Below, piece after piece: positions 1 to 7,133 of a stretch of 15,990 bases of DNA (its first letter is position 1; each line of letters opens with the position of its first letter). The position numbers and the translations under genes were made by a program. This DNA comes from Chitinophaga pinensis. Lineage in GTDB: Bacteria > Bacteroidota > Bacteroidia > UKL13-3. The notes under the pieces are model-generated. The model did no database searches. It was not told the origin of the DNA and saw only the letters and a list, made by a program, of their open reading frames with translations. The stretch is taken from assembly GCA_945875195.1 (NCBI GenBank), contig CAMCJW010000031.1, forward strand, positions 1-15,990. The letters run 5' to 3'.

Positions 1-588
1 CCTCCATTTTATAATGCCTTAGAGAAGAAATACAAGTTGCATTTTAACCACGACAATACTACCTATTTCTACAACGGTGTTTTGAATCAATCGCTAGCCC
101 TTTATTACCAAGAGTTGCCTGATATTGAGTTTGGTCCTATCTATTTAAACTATCAATTATCTGATAAGGCCAAAAGTAGCTTAGTGAAAGAAATTGAATC
201 TGATTTGGAAGGCAGAAGCGCGATGGCTAAAATTGATTTTTTACTCAGCTTTGCCCAACAAGCATTTGCCTATAAAAAAGATATAGATGCAATCGGCAAA
301 GAAAAATTTGCATTCCCAGAGGAGGTGTTATCTAATAATTTTGCAGATTGTGAAGACAAGTCGGTCTTCTTTGCCTACATGGCAAGAGAGGTGTTTCAAA
401 TGCAATCTATAGCCTTAATATATTTCCAACAACACCACTTAAATGTTGCAGTAGCTATTAATTCTAAGGACGGTTACAATTTTGTTTTCAATAACCAAAA
501 GTACATTGTTTGTGAGCCTTCTGGAATTGGTTTTGTGCCAGGGGAAAATGCCTATGATTTAAAAAAGGCACACATTGTAAATTGGTAA
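1..588 (+). CDS. Transglutaminase-like protein, 5'-truncated by the window edge
   Basis: The reading frame is open from base 1 (first residues PPFYNALEKKYKL), so the start lies outside the window and the TTG at 37 is not a credible start. About 195 C-terminal residues are visible. The segment FPEEVL...DCEDKSVFFAYMAREV, followed by HHLNVAVAI and CEPSG, follows the order of a transglutaminase-like cysteine-protease fold. The likely nucleophile is the Cys coded at 349-351, the His is at 436-438, and an acidic residue (Glu, 514-516) stands where an Asp is more usual. Bacteroidota carry many such proteins of unknown substrate, often with membrane or periplasmic N-terminal parts that cannot be seen here. 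The gene ends 10 bases before the convergent SDR gene. The family call is fairly safe; enzyme activity and substrate are unknown. Confidence 0.75.
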   Translation, partial: PPFYNALEKKYKLHFNHDNTTYFYNGVLNQSLALYYQELPDIEFGPIYLNYQLSDKAKSSLVKEIESDLEGRSAMAKIDFLLSFAQQAFAYKKDIDAIGKEKFAFPEEVLSNNFADCEDKSVFFAYMAREVFQMQSIALIYFQQHHLNVAVAINSKDGYNFVFNNQKYIVCEPSGIGFVPGENAYDLKKAHIVNW

Positions 589-598
589 TTAGCTGTAA

Positions 599-1300
599 TT
601 ATTTTTTTGGTCCCCTTGGCTGCAAAGGCCTAATCTCCAGATTTACACTGTGGAAATTGTTGGGCATTTCCAACGATTGAACCATCATTGATGCAACGTC
701 TTCGGGCATTAGCATGTAATCATGTGGTTTAATTCCCGGACTATTTCTAAAGAAATCTGTTTTGGTTGAACCAGGATATATACAGGTAACCTTAATGCCA
801 AAATCTCTCACTTCTCTAAATATAGATTCGCTTAATCCCTTTACCGCCCATTTGGTTGCACAATAGCCGCTAACTTGCGCCATTCCTTCCAGTGCAGCGG
901 TAGATGCAATATTGATGATATGTCCAAATTCAGATTTTTTCATTTGTGGCAAAACCTGTTTGATACAATAAAACATGCCATGAATATTGGTATTAAACAT
1001 TTCGTGCCATTGCTCTTCTGGCAGGTCTTCAATATTGCCAAAATAACCCAAACCAGCATTGTTAACTAGAATATGAATTTCGCTTACCTGTTGGTATATT
1101 TTAGTAAAGGCGGTTTGAACCGACTCACTCATCTGTATATCACATAATATGAAATGAAAGTTTGGATTAGCAATTTCGGCCGGACAATTTCTTCCAAGAC
1201 CAAAAACAATGGCACCTTTATCTAGTAATTGTTTACAAAGCGCAAGGCCAATTCCTTTACTCACACCGGTTATAACCGCATGCTTATTTTTTAGTTCCAT
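599..1300 (-). CDS. Short-chain dehydrogenase/reductase (SDR family)
   Basis: This is a classical SDR of 233 residues, a normal length for the family. It has the Rossmann nucleotide-binding motif TGVSKGIG (residues 11-18), the NNAG motif (80-83), the structural Asn of NTNIHG (105), the catalytic Ser in IAS (133), and the YCATK catalytic pair Tyr146/Lys150, followed by the PG motif near 176-177. It should therefore be an active NAD(P)-dependent oxidoreductase in the cytoplasm. The substrate cannot be told from sequence; 3-oxoacyl reductase-like or general alcohol/ketone reductase roles are possible. The ATG at 1300 sits directly after the repeat-filled spacer and the M16 protease gene on the same strand. 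I see no TAnnTTTG promoter close to the start, so read-through from the M16 gene is possible. Confidence 0.9.
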   Translation of the reverse strand: MELKNKHAVITGVSKGIGLALCKQLLDKGAIVFGLGRNCPAEIANPNFHFILCDIQMSESVQTAFTKIYQQVSEIHILVNNAGLGYFGNIEDLPEEQWHEMFNTNIHGMFYCIKQVLPQMKKSEFGHIINIASTAALEGMAQVSGYCATKWAVKGLSESIFREVRDFGIKVTCIYPGSTKTDFFRNSPGIKPHDYMLMPEDVASMMVQSLEMPNNFHSVNLEIRPLQPRGPKK

Positions 1301-1302
1301 TT

Positions 1303-1386
1303 TTTAAGAGTCAAGAATTAAGAATTAAGAGTGAAGAATTAAGAGTGAAGAATTAAGAGTGAAGAATTAAGAGTGAAGAATTAATT
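1303..1386. repeat. Tandem array of twelve 7-base units
   Basis: Twelve consecutive heptamers fit the pattern NNNAAGA. The first is TTTAAGA (1303-1309) and the second GTCAAGA (1310-1316). Two ATTAAGA copies follow, then GTGAAGA and ATTAAGA alternate, and the array ends in ATTAATT (1380-1386). The alternation gives a 14-base period with four near-perfect copies starting at 1331, 1345, 1359 and 1373. It fills the spacer between the M16 gene stop and the SDR start. I recall similar AATTAAGAGTGAAG-type strings between genes in other Bacteroidota genomes. Confidence 0.9.
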
Positions 1387-1422
1387 CATCGCTCTTACCT
1401 AAACACTCTTAATTCTTCACTC
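1357..1422. repeat. Inverted repeat: 19-bp stem formed with the tandem array
   Basis: Bases 1404-1422 are the exact reverse complement of 1357-1375 (GAGTGAAGAATTAAGAGTG), leaving a 28-base loop. The same arm could instead pair with the array copies at 1343-1361 or 1329-1347, so alternative stems are possible. On the minus strand the stem begins 4 bases after the M16 gene stop codon. No T-run follows, so a classical intrinsic terminator is unlikely; mRNA 3'-end protection or attenuation is possible. Confidence 0.7.
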
Positions 1423-1426
1423 AAAT

Positions 1427-4363
1427 CTAGTAGCCAAATATTTCTTCCAAGGTAAGTACTTGCACTTTGCCAAGTTTTTCTAAATCAGCTGTTTTCAATT
1501 TGTCTTGAGAACCCATAATACAATAGGTAAAAGGCTTGTTGCTATAGTTGTTGATTTGGAAATTTTCTATATCTGTGTAAGTTAGTTGTGGAACTTTTTG
1601 GTAAATATCTTTATTGAGGTCATAGTTTAATCCTAATTTTTGAGCGGCAGCATAAGCAAAAATGATGTTAGCATCATTGGTTCTTTCGGTTTCAATTGCA
1701 TTTAAAATAGAATTTTTTGCCGATTCAAAACCATTGTCGGTTCTAGGCATTTTATTAAGCAATTCATTCATGGCTGGCACGGCATCGTTAAATTTATCTG
1801 CCTGTGTGCCAACGTAAGCAACTATGTAATAAGGATCTTTTTGTTTGCTTGGCGTATTGTAACGAGAATAAGTTGAGTAGGCCAAAGCTTTTGATTCGCG
1901 GATTGTTTGGAATACAATACTCGACATACCTCCTCCAAAATATTCATTGAACATGGTTACTACTGGTGCTTTAGCAGCATCAAATCCGGTGGTAGATCTA
2001 TTCATCCACATGATTTCTGCTTGAACCATTTTATAATCTACAAAAAGGACTTTATTTTCATTGGTCTCAGTGCGAACAAATTCAACTTGCGCTGGGTAAG
2101 GCAGGGGAGTTTTGTTCATTTTGTGTTCTTTATTTAATGTTTGGGTTAAAGAAGCAATTGGCAATGGACCAAAATACCAAATTTTATGTTGGTAAGAGGT
2201 TAACTGCTTTAAGTAGCCAGTTAATTCAACAGCGGTTAATGCTTTTAATTGATCGGTTGTAAGCTCATGTTTAAAAGGATTTTTTGTTCCAAACATGGCA
2301 TAGTTTTGAAGTGCTGCACGGAAAATTAACCCTTTGTTTTTCTTGTTGTCTTCTCTCCCTTTTAGGGTTCTTTCCACTAGAGTATTGAGTGCAGTTTGAT
2401 CGGGTTTTGCGTTTGCCAATAAATGTTCAAATAACTTTAATGCTGGAACAAAATTTTGGTTCAAACCTTTTAAAGAAACATATACTTGTTCATTGCCAAC
2501 ATTTACGCTGAAATCGCAAGCTAATTTAAAGAACTCCTGACTAATTTGATCAGCAGTGTATTTGTCGGTGCCCAAGTATTGAAGCAAGTTAACAGCCATT
2601 GGCAATTTCAAATCATTGAATTTTCCCATATCTAAAACGTAGTATAATTGGAACAATTCATTGTCGGTATTTTGAACATAGTGAATAGGAGCATAACCTG
2701 TTTTGCCGAAAGTCATGTCTTTGTTAAAATCTATAAACTTAGGTGCAATTTTTGGAGAAGGAGTTTCTAATATTTGCTTAACAAAAGGAGAAACGTCATC
2801 ACGGTTTACATCAACGGGGGTAATTTCTGGTTTGTTGATTTTAACAATGCTTTTGTCTTCGCCAACTTTTTTGTAAACTATTACATAATTATTGGCATAA
2901 TATGTTTTAGCAAAAGCCACTAATTCAGCTTTGGTAATTTTCTCCATTTCATCAAGTTCAGCAACCACCTCAGCCCAGTTTCTATTGGAGGTAAAAGCAT
3001 CTAACATGATACCAGCTCTGCCATCGTTGCTTTCTCTTTCTTGGATTTTGTATACCTTCATATTGGCAATAATTGCTTTCAAGGTATTTTCATCAAAATC
3101 TCCTGCTTTTACTTTTTCTATTTGAGCCAACAATAGGTCTTTAACTTCCTCAAGGGTTTGGTCTTTTTTAGGCTTTCCGGTTAAGAAGGCAATGCTATAA
3201 TCTTTGTTTCCCCATACCGAAGAGCTTGCACCTAGCACAGCTTGTTTTTTATTTAGGTTCAAATCTATTAAACCAGCTTTTGCATTTGATAGTAACATAT
3301 CAACCAATTGCAACATTCTACTTTCTTTGGTTCCAACCCCTGGCATTCTGTATCCAATCATTAAGTTTTCAGCATCAGGACCAAAAACAGTTACCACGTC
3401 TGGAGCAGTTTGTTCAGTTTCTGGTTTAAAAGTAAAAGCAGGAACTGATTTATTTTGCATGTAAGAGAAGTTAGCATCAATGGTTTTTATAGCTTCATCT
3501 GCATCAAAATCGCCAGATAAAACAATGGCCATATTATTAGGCACATAATAGGTATTATAATAATTTCTGATTTTTACCAAAGAAGGATTTTTTAAATGAT
3601 CAACTGTTCCAATGGTAGTTTGTGTTCCGTACGAATGATTTTTGAAAAGAGAAGTCATCATAGCTTCAAAAACTTTTCTACCATCATTGTCTAATGAAAT
3701 ATTTTTCTCTTCATAAACTGCTTCAAGCTCAGTGTGGAATAAACGCAAAATAGGGTTTCTGAAACGTTCTGCTTCAATTTCAACCCATTTATTGAAGTTG
3801 TTTTCTGGAATATCATTTACATAAACCGTTTGCTCTAGTGAGGTGAAAGCATTGGTACCTTGCGCCCCAATTCCTTGCATCAATTTGTCGTATTCATTGG
3901 CAATAGCAAAAGAACTTGCTACACCGCTAACAGAGTCAATTAAATGGTAAATTTGTTTGCGTTTGGCTTCATCAGTTGTTTTATTGTATTGTTCATACAA
4001 AACATCAATTTTATCTAATTGAACTTTTTCTTTAGCCCAATCTTTGGTGCCATACTTATCGGTACCTTTAAACAACATGTGCTCTAAGTAATGGGCTAAA
4101 CCAGTATTGTCGGCAGGGTCGTTTTTACTACCCGCTTTGGTGGCAATATAGGTTTGAATTCTAGGTTGTTTTTTGTTAACGGCCATCATCACCGTGAGGC
4201 CATTTCCTAAAACATAAGTCCTTACTTTCATAGGATCATTGGCAACTACTGTATAGGTATATTTGCCATCTGGGGATTTCTTTGTTTCGGTAACAAATTT
4301 GTTTTGTGCATTTGAGTTTAGACCAATTAGGCCTATAAGAATTAAAAGGATTAACTTTTTCAT
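1427..4363 (-). CDS. Secreted two-domain M16 (insulinase/pitrilysin-type) zinc peptidase
   Basis: The protein has 978 residues and begins with a signal peptide (KK, then a hydrophobic stretch, then NSNAQ near residue 20), so it acts in the periplasm or at the outer membrane. The inverted zinc motif HYLEH (His91, Glu94, His95) is complete, and the third ligand Glu is expected in ELEAVYEEK (212-220). An insertion of about 45 residues between these parts (roughly 105-160, ending before GAQGTNAFTSLEQTVYVND) is, as I recall, usual in Bacteroidota members. The second, catalytically silent half carries the R...Y substrate-binding element IRESKALAYSTYS near 820-833. Full-length M16 proteins of this size act as clamshell oligopeptidases on unfolded peptides; the natural substrate is unknown. 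A possible -7 element (TATGTTTA on the minus strand, 4389-4396, one mismatch) lies about 25 bases upstream of the start. Confidence 0.93.
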   Translation of the reverse strand: MKKLILLILIGLIGLNSNAQNKFVTETKKSPDGKYTYTVVANDPMKVRTYVLGNGLTVMMAVNKKQPRIQTYIATKAGSKNDPADNTGLAHYLEHMLFKGTDKYGTKDWAKEKVQLDKIDVLYEQYNKTTDEAKRKQIYHLIDSVSGVASSFAIANEYDKLMQGIGAQGTNAFTSLEQTVYVNDIPENNFNKWVEIEAERFRNPILRLFHTELEAVYEEKNISLDNDGRKVFEAMMTSLFKNHSYGTQTTIGTVDHLKNPSLVKIRNYYNTYYVPNNMAIVLSGDFDADEAIKTIDANFSYMQNKSVPAFTFKPETEQTAPDVVTVFGPDAENLMIGYRMPGVGTKESRMLQLVDMLLSNAKAGLIDLNLNKKQAVLGASSSVWGNKDYSIAFLTGKPKKDQTLEEVKDLLLAQIEKVKAGDFDENTLKAIIANMKVYKIQERESNDGRAGIMLDAFTSNRNWAEVVAELDEMEKITKAELVAFAKTYYANNYVIVYKKVGEDKSIVKINKPEITPVDVNRDDVSPFVKQILETPSPKIAPKFIDFNKDMTFGKTGYAPIHYVQNTDNELFQLYYVLDMGKFNDLKLPMAVNLLQYLGTDKYTADQISQEFFKLACDFSVNVGNEQVYVSLKGLNQNFVPALKLFEHLLANAKPDQTALNTLVERTLKGREDNKKNKGLIFRAALQNYAMFGTKNPFKHELTTDQLKALTAVELTGYLKQLTSYQHKIWYFGPLPIASLTQTLNKEHKMNKTPLPYPAQVEFVRTETNENKVLFVDYKMVQAEIMWMNRSTTGFDAAKAPVVTMFNEYFGGGMSSIVFQTIRESKALAYSTYSRYNTPSKQKDPYYIVAYVGTQADKFNDAVPAMNELLNKMPRTDNGFESAKNSILNAIETERTNDANIIFAYAAAQKLGLNYDLNKDIYQKVPQLTYTDIENFQINNYSNKPFTYCIMGSQDKLKTADLEKLGKVQVLTLEEIFGY

Positions 4364-4412
4364 GTTGCATTTTTTAAGTTCTGCAATGTAAACATAATCC
4401 TTAAAAAAAAAC

Positions 4413-4420
4413 TATTTTTG
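4413..4420 (+). promoter_or_regulatory. Bacteroidota -7 element TATTTTTG
   Basis: This is an exact match to TAnnTTTG, ending 4 bases before the ATG at 4425. The transcript would then start at or next to the ATG, giving a leaderless mRNA. No clear TTG -33 element is seen 19-21 bases upstream, and the T-rich context makes a chance match possible. Confidence 0.4.
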
Positions 4421-4424
4421 CTGC

Positions 4425-4640
4425 ATGACGTGCGGATATGTTTGCCCAGTTTGCGAAGGAAGTGGTTACCTAGAAAATGGCGAGGATTGCGATTATTGCC
4501 AAAGACCCAAAACAGAAAAGCCTTCTGTTAAGCGTTATTTTTTTGAAATAAGCAACATGCGGTCTTTCCCTTGGAGGTCTTTTTTAAAGCTAAAATTAAT
4601 TGACTTACCAACTAAGATAGCCGTTAAAGCCTCTTTTTGA
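4425..4640 (+). CDS. Small cysteine-rich (CxxCxGxG) protein overlapping prmC
   Basis: The predicted product has 71 residues. The first 25 form a compact zinc-binding pattern, CPVCEGSGYLENG followed by CDYC, which resembles a DnaJ-type CxxCxGxG zinc finger. The remaining 40 or so residues, rich in Lys and Phe, come from DNA that also codes the C-terminus of PrmC on the other strand (106-base overlap, 4535-4640). That half may be unconstrained, or the frame may be genuine only at its 5' end. A good -7 element sits immediately upstream. The strict Cys/Gly pattern starting at the ATG argues for a real small gene. A role in metal or nucleic-acid binding is only a guess. Confidence 0.5.
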   Translation: MTCGYVCPVCEGSGYLENGEDCDYCQRPKTEKPSVKRYFFEISNMRSFPWRSFLKLKLIDLPTKIAVKASF

Positions 4641-5398
4641 TATTCACTTATTTCAAAAAATAAATGTTCCGCCTTAGCAGCAAGAAGGAATGCCTCTAAA
4701 ATAATGATGTAAAATTGTAATGGGTTAGTATTAGCGACAAACAATGCTAAATGAGGTTCAAAATCCAACACATTTTGGTGCATTTGTTCCTTTTCAGTTT
4801 CGGTAATATAAGGAGGGTTGCTGATCCAAATTTGCGCGTGGTGATTCACTAAAATGGCTTTACCAGATTCGCTTAACACAGAATTTGTGAGGAGGTTAAC
4901 AGGAAGTTTTAATGATATTGCATTTTTTTTCACCAAAGAAATTGCTTCCTCAGAAATATCTAAGGCATCTATGCTTGCTTGAGGAAGCTTCTTTTTTAAA
5001 GCCAAGGCAATACAGCCGCTGCCAGTGCATATATCTAAAATAGTCAATTCAGGAATGGCTAATTCTTTTTCACGGATGAGTTGAAGGCACCAATTTACAA
5101 GTTCTTCTGTCTCTGGTCTGGGGATTAATACATGAGAATTCACTTCTAGCACTAGGTCCATAAAATAGGCATAACCTAAAATGTATTGAATGGGCTCACC
5201 TTTTAATAATCGGTTCAAAACGAAATCGAGTGTAATTTCTTCTGCAACGCCCAACTCCTTTACAAATAGTTTGAGGTGCGCTTTTTTTATGAGCAATTTA
5301 TCTTCATAAACCCAATACATGAGCTCCTCGGCTTCTGTTTGAGGGTAAAGTGTTTTTAACCTTTGCACTGCCTCATTAAAATAATCAACTACATCCAT
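4535..5398 (-). CDS. prmC: PrmC, peptide chain release factor glutamine N5-methyltransferase
   Basis: This cytoplasmic SAM-dependent methyltransferase modifies the Gln of the GGQ motif in release factors RF1 and RF2, which improves translation termination. The 287-residue length is normal. Visible motifs are the N-terminal helical release-factor-binding domain (about 1-85), PRPETEELV (93-101), the SAM-binding loop DICTGSGCIALAL (122-134), the acidic residue after strand 2 (ALDIS, 145-149), the catalytic NPPY (194-197), EPHLALF (214-220), and the family's C-terminal KDLQGKDRMLL (273-283). The ATG at 5398 has an exact TAGGTTTG promoter element 10 bases upstream. The 3' end overlaps the small zinc-motif ORF on the plus strand. 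In many bacteria prmC sits next to prfA; here it stands alone. Confidence 0.95.
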   Translation of the reverse strand: MDVVDYFNEAVQRLKTLYPQTEAEELMYWVYEDKLLIKKAHLKLFVKELGVAEEITLDFVLNRLLKGEPIQYILGYAYFMDLVLEVNSHVLIPRPETEELVNWCLQLIREKELAIPELTILDICTGSGCIALALKKKLPQASIDALDISEEAISLVKKNAISLKLPVNLLTNSVLSESGKAILVNHHAQIWISNPPYITETEKEQMHQNVLDFEPHLALFVANTNPLQFYIIILEAFLLAAKAEHLFFEISEYQKEALTAILVGKSINFSFKKDLQGKDRMLLISKK

Positions 5399-5408
5399 TT
5401 TTTTGGTT

Positions 5409-5416
5409 CAAACCTA
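5409..5416 (-). promoter_or_regulatory. -7 element TAGGTTTG for prmC
   Basis: Read on the minus strand this is an exact TAnnTTTG match, ending 10 bases before the prmC ATG (5398). It implies a leader of only a few bases. No convincing TTG -33 element is present at the expected distance. The element is embedded in the 10-mer GGTTTGAACC, which recurs at 8744-8753. Confidence 0.45.
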
Positions 5417-5508
5417 ATCTAGGCTATTAATTTCTAATAATTGTCATCAAAACTAAGGAACACCATCAATATTTTTTGGTTTATACAACTGATTTTCATT
5501 TTTTTATT

Positions 5509-5516
5509 TAAATTCG
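5509..5516 (+). promoter_or_regulatory. Possible -7 element TAAATTCG for the DUF5329-like gene
   Basis: The sequence fits TAnnTTTG with one change (C for T), the same variant seen upstream of actA (TATATTCG). It ends 17 bases before the ATG at 5534. This supports that ATG over any upstream in-frame codon, because transcription would begin near 5521. Confidence 0.35.
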
Positions 5517-5533
5517 GTGTACAAATAGCCAAA

Positions 5534-5968
5534 ATGAGAACCAAAATTTTACTTTTTTTCTTCAGCTGTATGAGCCTAATATACGCCAATGACCATACTT
5601 TAATTGGTGGTCCGAGTTATATGCAGCAGGCCATTAACGATGAGCAAAAAATAAATCAGTTAATACTTTTTGTTGAGAAAACAGATGCCAAATTTATTAG
5701 AAATGATGTGGAGTATAGTGGGGTTGATGCTGCAAAACATTTAAAAATGAAAAGAGAAAAGGCTGGAAGTAAAATTAAAACAGCTAAAGATTTTATTGAC
5801 CAAATAGCCAGCAAATCAAGTATGACTGGCAAGCCTTATCAAATGAAATATAAGAATGGTTCGCTTATTAATGTTAGGGATGTTTTGTATTATGAGCTGA
5901 AGAAAATTGACGCCAAGCAGGTTGGCATGCACAAAGGTATTAAGTTAACAAAATCCCCTGCCTGTTAA
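5534..5968 (+). CDS. Secreted DUF5329-like protein
   Basis: The product has 144 residues from the ATG at 5534. This start gives a proper signal peptide (MRTK, a hydrophobic core, then IYANDHT) and lies just downstream of a possible promoter. The in-frame extension back to a TTG at 5441 lies mostly upstream of that promoter and is unlikely. The mature part has the recognisable pattern of DUF5329: INQLILFVEKTDAKFIRN, then YSGVDAAKHLKMKREKAG, then KTAKDFIDQIASKSSMTG and KPYQ. Proteins of this family are small, periplasmic and of unknown function; they occur scattered through Proteobacteria and Bacteroidota. The last 29 bases overlap the convergent gene at 5940-6344. The family call rests on memory of the pattern and should be confirmed by a profile search. 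Confidence 0.8.
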   Translation: MRTKILLFFFSCMSLIYANDHTLIGGPSYMQQAINDEQKINQLILFVEKTDAKFIRNDVEYSGVDAAKHLKMKREKAGSKIKTAKDFIDQIASKSSMTGKPYQMKYKNGSLINVRDVLYYELKKIDAKQVGMHKGIKLTKSPAC

Positions 5969-6344
5969 TTAGGCTTACGAGCTCCAAATCTGTTTCATTT
6001 ATACTATTTTCTTTAAAAATGTACTTGCGTTCATAAATTTTGCCTTCTACATAAAAGCTGATCCAATAAGAATTATTTAAAGCAAAAAGTGCTTCAGGGA
6101 TAGGTTCAATCTTTGCATAACTCAAGGGTTCAATAGTTTCTAAAAAATTCCTGAGATCGCTGGTTTTTTTTTCTTCTCCATCAATGGTACCATAACCTTT
6201 ACTGGTTACTAAAACCCCATCCATTTTCATTTTGGTGTAATTAATGGCATATACATTCCAAACCATTTCCATTTCATCGCCTAGCTCGTGAACTACCGCT
6301 ATGGCCAATCCTTCAAAACTCTCTTCTACAATATCTTTTAACAT
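5940..6344 (-). CDS. Conserved hypothetical cytoplasmic protein
   Basis: The product has 134 residues and no signal peptide or membrane segment. It looks like one compact alpha/beta domain, with an acidic N-terminus (MLKDIVEESFEGL), the core VWNVYAINY, VLVTSKGYGTIDGEEKKTSDLRNF, AKIEPIPEALFALNNSYWISFYVEG, and the end LINRQGILL. I recall similar proteins of this size as widespread Bacteroidota hypotheticals, but I know no function and see no catalytic motif. The ATG at 6344 has an exact TAATTTTG element ending 4 bases upstream, suggesting its own leaderless transcript although the next gene upstream (6378-7133) is on the same strand only 33 bases away. Confidence 0.8.
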   Translation of the reverse strand: MLKDIVEESFEGLAIAVVHELGDEMEMVWNVYAINYTKMKMDGVLVTSKGYGTIDGEEKKTSDLRNFLETIEPLSYAKIEPIPEALFALNNSYWISFYVEGKIYERKYIFKENSINETDLELVSLINRQGILLT

Positions 6345-6348
6345 AACG

Positions 6349-6356
6349 CAAAATTA
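6349..6356 (-). promoter_or_regulatory. -7 element TAATTTTG for the 134-residue hypothetical gene
   Basis: Exact TAnnTTTG match on the minus strand, placed so that the expected transcription start falls at the ATG (6344). It lies in the 33-base spacer after the upstream gene's stop. No TTG -33 element is evident. Confidence 0.4.
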
Positions 6357-6377
6357 AATGTTATGAGATGAATTTGT

Positions 6378-7133
6378 TTAATTTTTTTGTCGTGCAAATT
6401 CTGCATAGCAAGCTCTAATGGCAAGAACCAAATCATAGTCGTTGCTATTCAATATAAAATAGTGCGGTAGGTTACAGAATTTCTTGAACTCAAGCACCTC
6501 ATCAGGCTTTAGGTTAGTGGATCTTAAAATAATACTATTGGTATACCTTTCATCTACCATCATTTGTTCCTGGTACAGTTCTACCAAGCGTTGTAATTTA
6601 ATGTATTGCTGCAATTGTCGGTTTCCACCGGCAAACAAATCTGTTATTACAGATCCGGAGCTTCCGGTAACCCAAGAATTTACGTGCTGGTAATTATTAA
6701 GTAGGGGACTCGTTTTTAATATTTTTGCGGCTTGCCTGGCTAAACTATCTCTTTTTCTTTGGTTATAATTTACTTCAACCTCCTTTAATCGGTAGCTAGT
6801 TGATTTTAATTTAACTCTTATAGGATCTGTTAATTGGTTCATCACGTATTTTTTTACCGGTAAAACCAAGTTTTGGTAACCAATTACAGAAAATATGAGG
6901 GTATCGTTTTCATTCACTTGAATTCCGAAAGCGCCATAGCGATTGCTAATAAACCTTTCTCCACTTGGCTTTTTTACAATATTTGCCAAAGGAATAGTAT
7001 TATTGGTGTCTGAACCAATCACATATCCGCGTAGTAACATCGTTTTGGGTTCTGTTTGAGCCGAAACGCTGAAATAGCAACCGAATAAAAATAGGACTAC
7101 AATAAAATAATATTTGTTACTCACGCTATGCAA
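6378..7133 (-). CDS. Secreted protein with CarboxypepD_reg-like domain
   Basis: No ATG is available. The frame opens after a TAA and offers TTG at 7133 (251 residues) or GTG at 7124 (248 residues, MSNKYYFIVV); both precede a signal peptide ending VSAQ. The mature N-terminus, LLRGYVIGSDTNNTIPLANI..RFISNRYGAFGIQVNENDTLIFSVIGYQNLVL (about 34-90), is the carboxypeptidase-regulatory-like beta-sandwich familiar from the N-termini of TonB-dependent receptors. Here it is followed by about 150 residues rich in charged and polar helices, with no receptor plug or barrel. Bacteroidota encode many such stand-alone proteins, probably periplasmic or surface-attached; the function is unknown. It precedes the 5940-6344 gene by 33 bases and may be co-transcribed with it. 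The domain call is good; the exact start is uncertain. Confidence 0.85.
   Translation of the reverse strand: MHSVSNKYYFIVVLFLFGCYFSVSAQTEPKTMLLRGYVIGSDTNNTIPLANIVKKPSGERFISNRYGAFGIQVNENDTLIFSVIGYQNLVLPVKKYVMNQLTDPIRVKLKSTSYRLKEVEVNYNQRKRDSLARQAAKILKTSPLLNNYQHVNSWVTGSSGSVITDLFAGGNRQLQQYIKLQRLVELYQEQMMVDERYTNSIILRSTNLKPDEVLEFKKFCNLPHYFILNSNDYDLVLAIRACYAEFARQKN

Noticed and set aside
2931..3464. Several open frames on the plus strand inside the M16 protease gene
   Set aside because: They are antisense to a full-length protein with all family motifs, lack domain signals, and have composition expected from the opposite strand.
4389..4396. Promoter TATGTTTA for the M16 gene
   Set aside because: One mismatch and no -33 element; only mentioned in the gene entry, not listed as a feature.
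5441..5533. N-terminal extension of the DUF5329-like protein from a TTG
   Set aside because: The ATG at 5534 starts a proper signal peptide and follows a promoter-like element; the extension lies largely upstream of that element.
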